Positions 62,852 to 64,000 of a stretch of DNA of 64,000 nucleotides are shown here, in pieces. Origin of the DNA: Chloroflexi bacterium OLB13. Its GTDB lineage: Bacteria > Chloroflexota > Anaerolineae > Aggregatilineales > Phototrophicaceae. A model generated the notes under the pieces. The model made no database searches. It saw only the letters and a list, made by a program, of their open reading frames with translations, and was not told where the DNA came from. The stretch lies in the NCBI GenBank assembly GCA_001567485.1, contig JZRA01000062.1, positions 1 to 64,000 on the forward strand, in the 5' to 3' direction. The position numbers and the translations under genes are program-made. How positions within the stretch are numbered: position 1 is the stretch's first letter; the number at the start of each line of letters is the position of its first letter.

Positions 62852-63634
62852 CCTGCCTTTCGGGTCGGGCTGCTTTCTGCCGGCGCTTGTATCCGGGAAC
62901 CGCGCCGCGGCGGCCATCGCCGCGCCCACAATTCCGGCGTCGTTGAAGAAGTGCGCGGGCACGATCTCCGCGTTGATCTTGATGTATTTGATGAACCGGT
63001 CGAATCGCTTGCTGATGCCGCCGCCGATGATGAACATGTCGGGCGTGAAGATCCGTTCCAGATGAGTCAGATAGTCGTTGACGCGCTTCCCCCACTTCGA
63101 CCACGACAGGTCTTTCTCTTCCTTGACACGTGCCGATGCGCGCGCCTCGGCGATCTTGCTGCCCATGTGCAAATGGCCGAACTCCGTATTCGGCACCAAC
63201 TTGCCATCGAGGAACAGCGCGCTGCCGATTCCGGTGCCGAAGGTGAGCATGATGACGACGCCCATCTTACCCTTTCCGGCGCCGAAGACCATCTCGGCCT
63301 CACCCGCCGCATCAGCATCGTTGAGGACGATAAACGGCATTCCCACGACGTTATTGAATAAGGTCTGCCCGTCACATCCGATCCAGCCGGCATCCACGTT
63401 CGCGGCGGACAGCATAGTGCCATTCTTCACGATTCCGGGATACGTGCAGCCGATCGGCCCTGAATACGCCGCCATCTCGACCAGCGTCTTCACGGCTTGA
63501 GCGACCGCGGGTGGTGTCGAGGGCTGCGGTGTATCGACGCGCAGCCGTTCCGACACCAACTCCCCGTCGGCCGCGTTTACGACAGCCCCTTTAATCCCGG
63601 AGCCGCCGATGTCGATTCCAAGAAATGTTGCCAC
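62843..63634 (-). CDS. ppgK: Polyphosphate glucokinase (ROK family)
   Basis: A protein of 263 residues. It has the N-terminal [15 protein letters not shown] phosphate site, [27 protein letters not shown] with the catalytic Asp, [25 protein letters not shown] and [12 protein letters not shown]. This combination matches polyphosphate glucokinases, which phosphorylate glucose with polyphosphate (or ATP). The gene follows an M17 aminopeptidase gene. Confidence 0.9.
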   Translation of the reverse strand: MATFLGIDIGGSGIKGAVVNAADGELVSERLRVDTPQPSTPPAVAQAVKTLVEMAAYSGPIGCTYPGIVKNGTMLSAANVDAGWIGCDGQTLFNNVVGMPFIVLNDADAAGEAEMVFGAGKGKMGVVIMLTFGTGIGSALFLDGKLVPNTEFGHLHMGSKIAEARASARVKEEKDLSWSKWGKRVNDYLTHLERIFTPDMFIIGGGISKRFDRFIKYIKINAEIVPAHFFNDAGIVGAAMAAAARFPDTSAGRKQPDPKGRSG

Positions 63635-63636
63635 GT

Positions 63637-64000
63637 CTAGACCCCCTTACGTGTCGTCCATTCAATGACGAATTGCGTCAGCAGACGCGCCCCGTATCCT
63701 GACATACCTTTCGCCGGAATGTACGCGCTGGCCCCGGAATCGACGAACGTGCCGGCCATATCCACGTGCGCCCACACCGGATAATCGACGAACTCGGCAA
63801 GGAACATGGTCGCGACGCTTGCGCCGGCCTTCGGGATCGTCGAGCTGTTGCGCATATCCGCCGTATCGCTGTCGATTTGCTTGCGATATTCGGGCGCCAT
63901 CGGCATCGGCCACACGCGCTCGAAAACCGTCTCGCCCGCGTGCTCGAGCGCACGGCGCAGTTCCGCATCCGTCGCGAAGACCGCCGAATACACCCCACCA
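63637..64000 (-). CDS. M17 leucyl aminopeptidase, C-terminal fragment cut by the window edge
   Basis: The last 120 or so codons of a leucyl aminopeptidase; the start lies beyond the right edge. It has [44 protein letters not shown] and [16 protein letters not shown], then [16 protein letters not shown]. These are the C-terminal catalytic-domain signatures of PepA-type zinc peptidases. The stop is two bases before the ppgK start, so the two genes are likely one operon. Confidence 0.88.
   Translation of the reverse strand, partial: GGVYSAVFATDAELRRALEHAGETVFERVWPMPMAPEYRKQIDSDTADMRNSSTIPKAGASVATMFLAEFVDYPVWAHVDMAGTFVDSGASAYIPAKGMSGYGARLLTQFVIEWTTRKGV

Overview
The window looks like chromosomal DNA of a Chloroflexota bacterium (Anaerolineae or a close relative). 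This is inferred from the mix of genes, not from a marker RNA: coenzyme F420 genes, BTAD-type regulators, LysM proteins with a glycosidase-like fold, an SPFH/zinc-ribbon module, a polyphosphate glucokinase and a MurA with Asp at the fosfomycin-sensitive position. Base composition is GC-rich and nearly every stretch is coding. One RNA gene (tRNA-Arg) was found. No rRNA, CRISPR array or prophage was seen. The only mobile DNA is the 5' end of an IS630-type transposase at the extreme left edge.

Layout, left to right. 1-6.2 kb (+): transposase fragment, two membrane proteins, a frameshifted alditol-oxidase-like gene, a BNR beta-propeller gene translationally coupled to a ubiquitin-like MoaD/ThiS protein, and a DEAD-box helicase. 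6.2-13.5 kb (-): gyrB, an exonuclease-DinG helicase, and an SPFH / coiled-coil / zinc-ribbon trio resembling a membrane-stress module. 13.6-20.4 kb: a LysM protein with a glycosidase-like domain whose catalytic residues are altered, a Ser/Thr kinase, dgt, a long coiled-coil protein and murA. 20.5-23.4 kb (+): the histidine operon hisH-hisA-hisF-hisI-hisE, preceded by a consensus promoter, an apparently leaderless 17-codon leader peptide with three consecutive His codons, and mutually exclusive antiterminator and terminator helices. 23.4-33 kb: a DsbA-like protein, thioesterase, acyl-CoA ligase, BTAD regulator, tRNA-Arg, enolase, and a cysteine desulfurase paired with mnmA for tRNA thiolation. 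33.1-38 kb (-): a seven-gene directon with a prepilin peptidase, a membrane-anchored JAMM protease, ACT, ParB/SerK-like and unknown proteins. 38-46.4 kb: an S9 peptidase coupled to an aminotransferase, then mutS, folD and 8-oxoguanine deaminase.

46.4-60.4 kb (-) is one unbroken directon of 13 genes with overlaps or short gaps. It starts with npdG, cofE, a nitroreductase, cofD and cofC (F420 chemistry). It continues with an LLM flavin/F420 oxidoreductase and a GT-C membrane protein. It ends with a complete molybdenum hydroxylase set: XdhC, a metallophosphoesterase, a FAD/2Fe-2S fusion subunit, a small membrane protein, the Mo subunit and a YqeC-MocA fusion. The 8-oxoguanine deaminase converges on this set, which suggests purine breakdown. 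The last part (60.5-64 kb) carries two small unknown proteins with a GT2 glycosyltransferase, a flavin reductase, a polyphosphate glucokinase and the end of an M17 aminopeptidase.

Three genes (near 2915, 13354 and 46601) each appear to lack a single base while remaining recognisable on both sides of the break. This fits either recent mutation or residual sequencing error. Promoters with a clear -10 hexamer (TATAAT, TATACT, TACAAT) often lack a good -35. The strongest complete promoters lie upstream of the his leader (20524), the BNR gene (3248, with a LexA-like palindrome in its spacer) and the BTAD regulator (27679).
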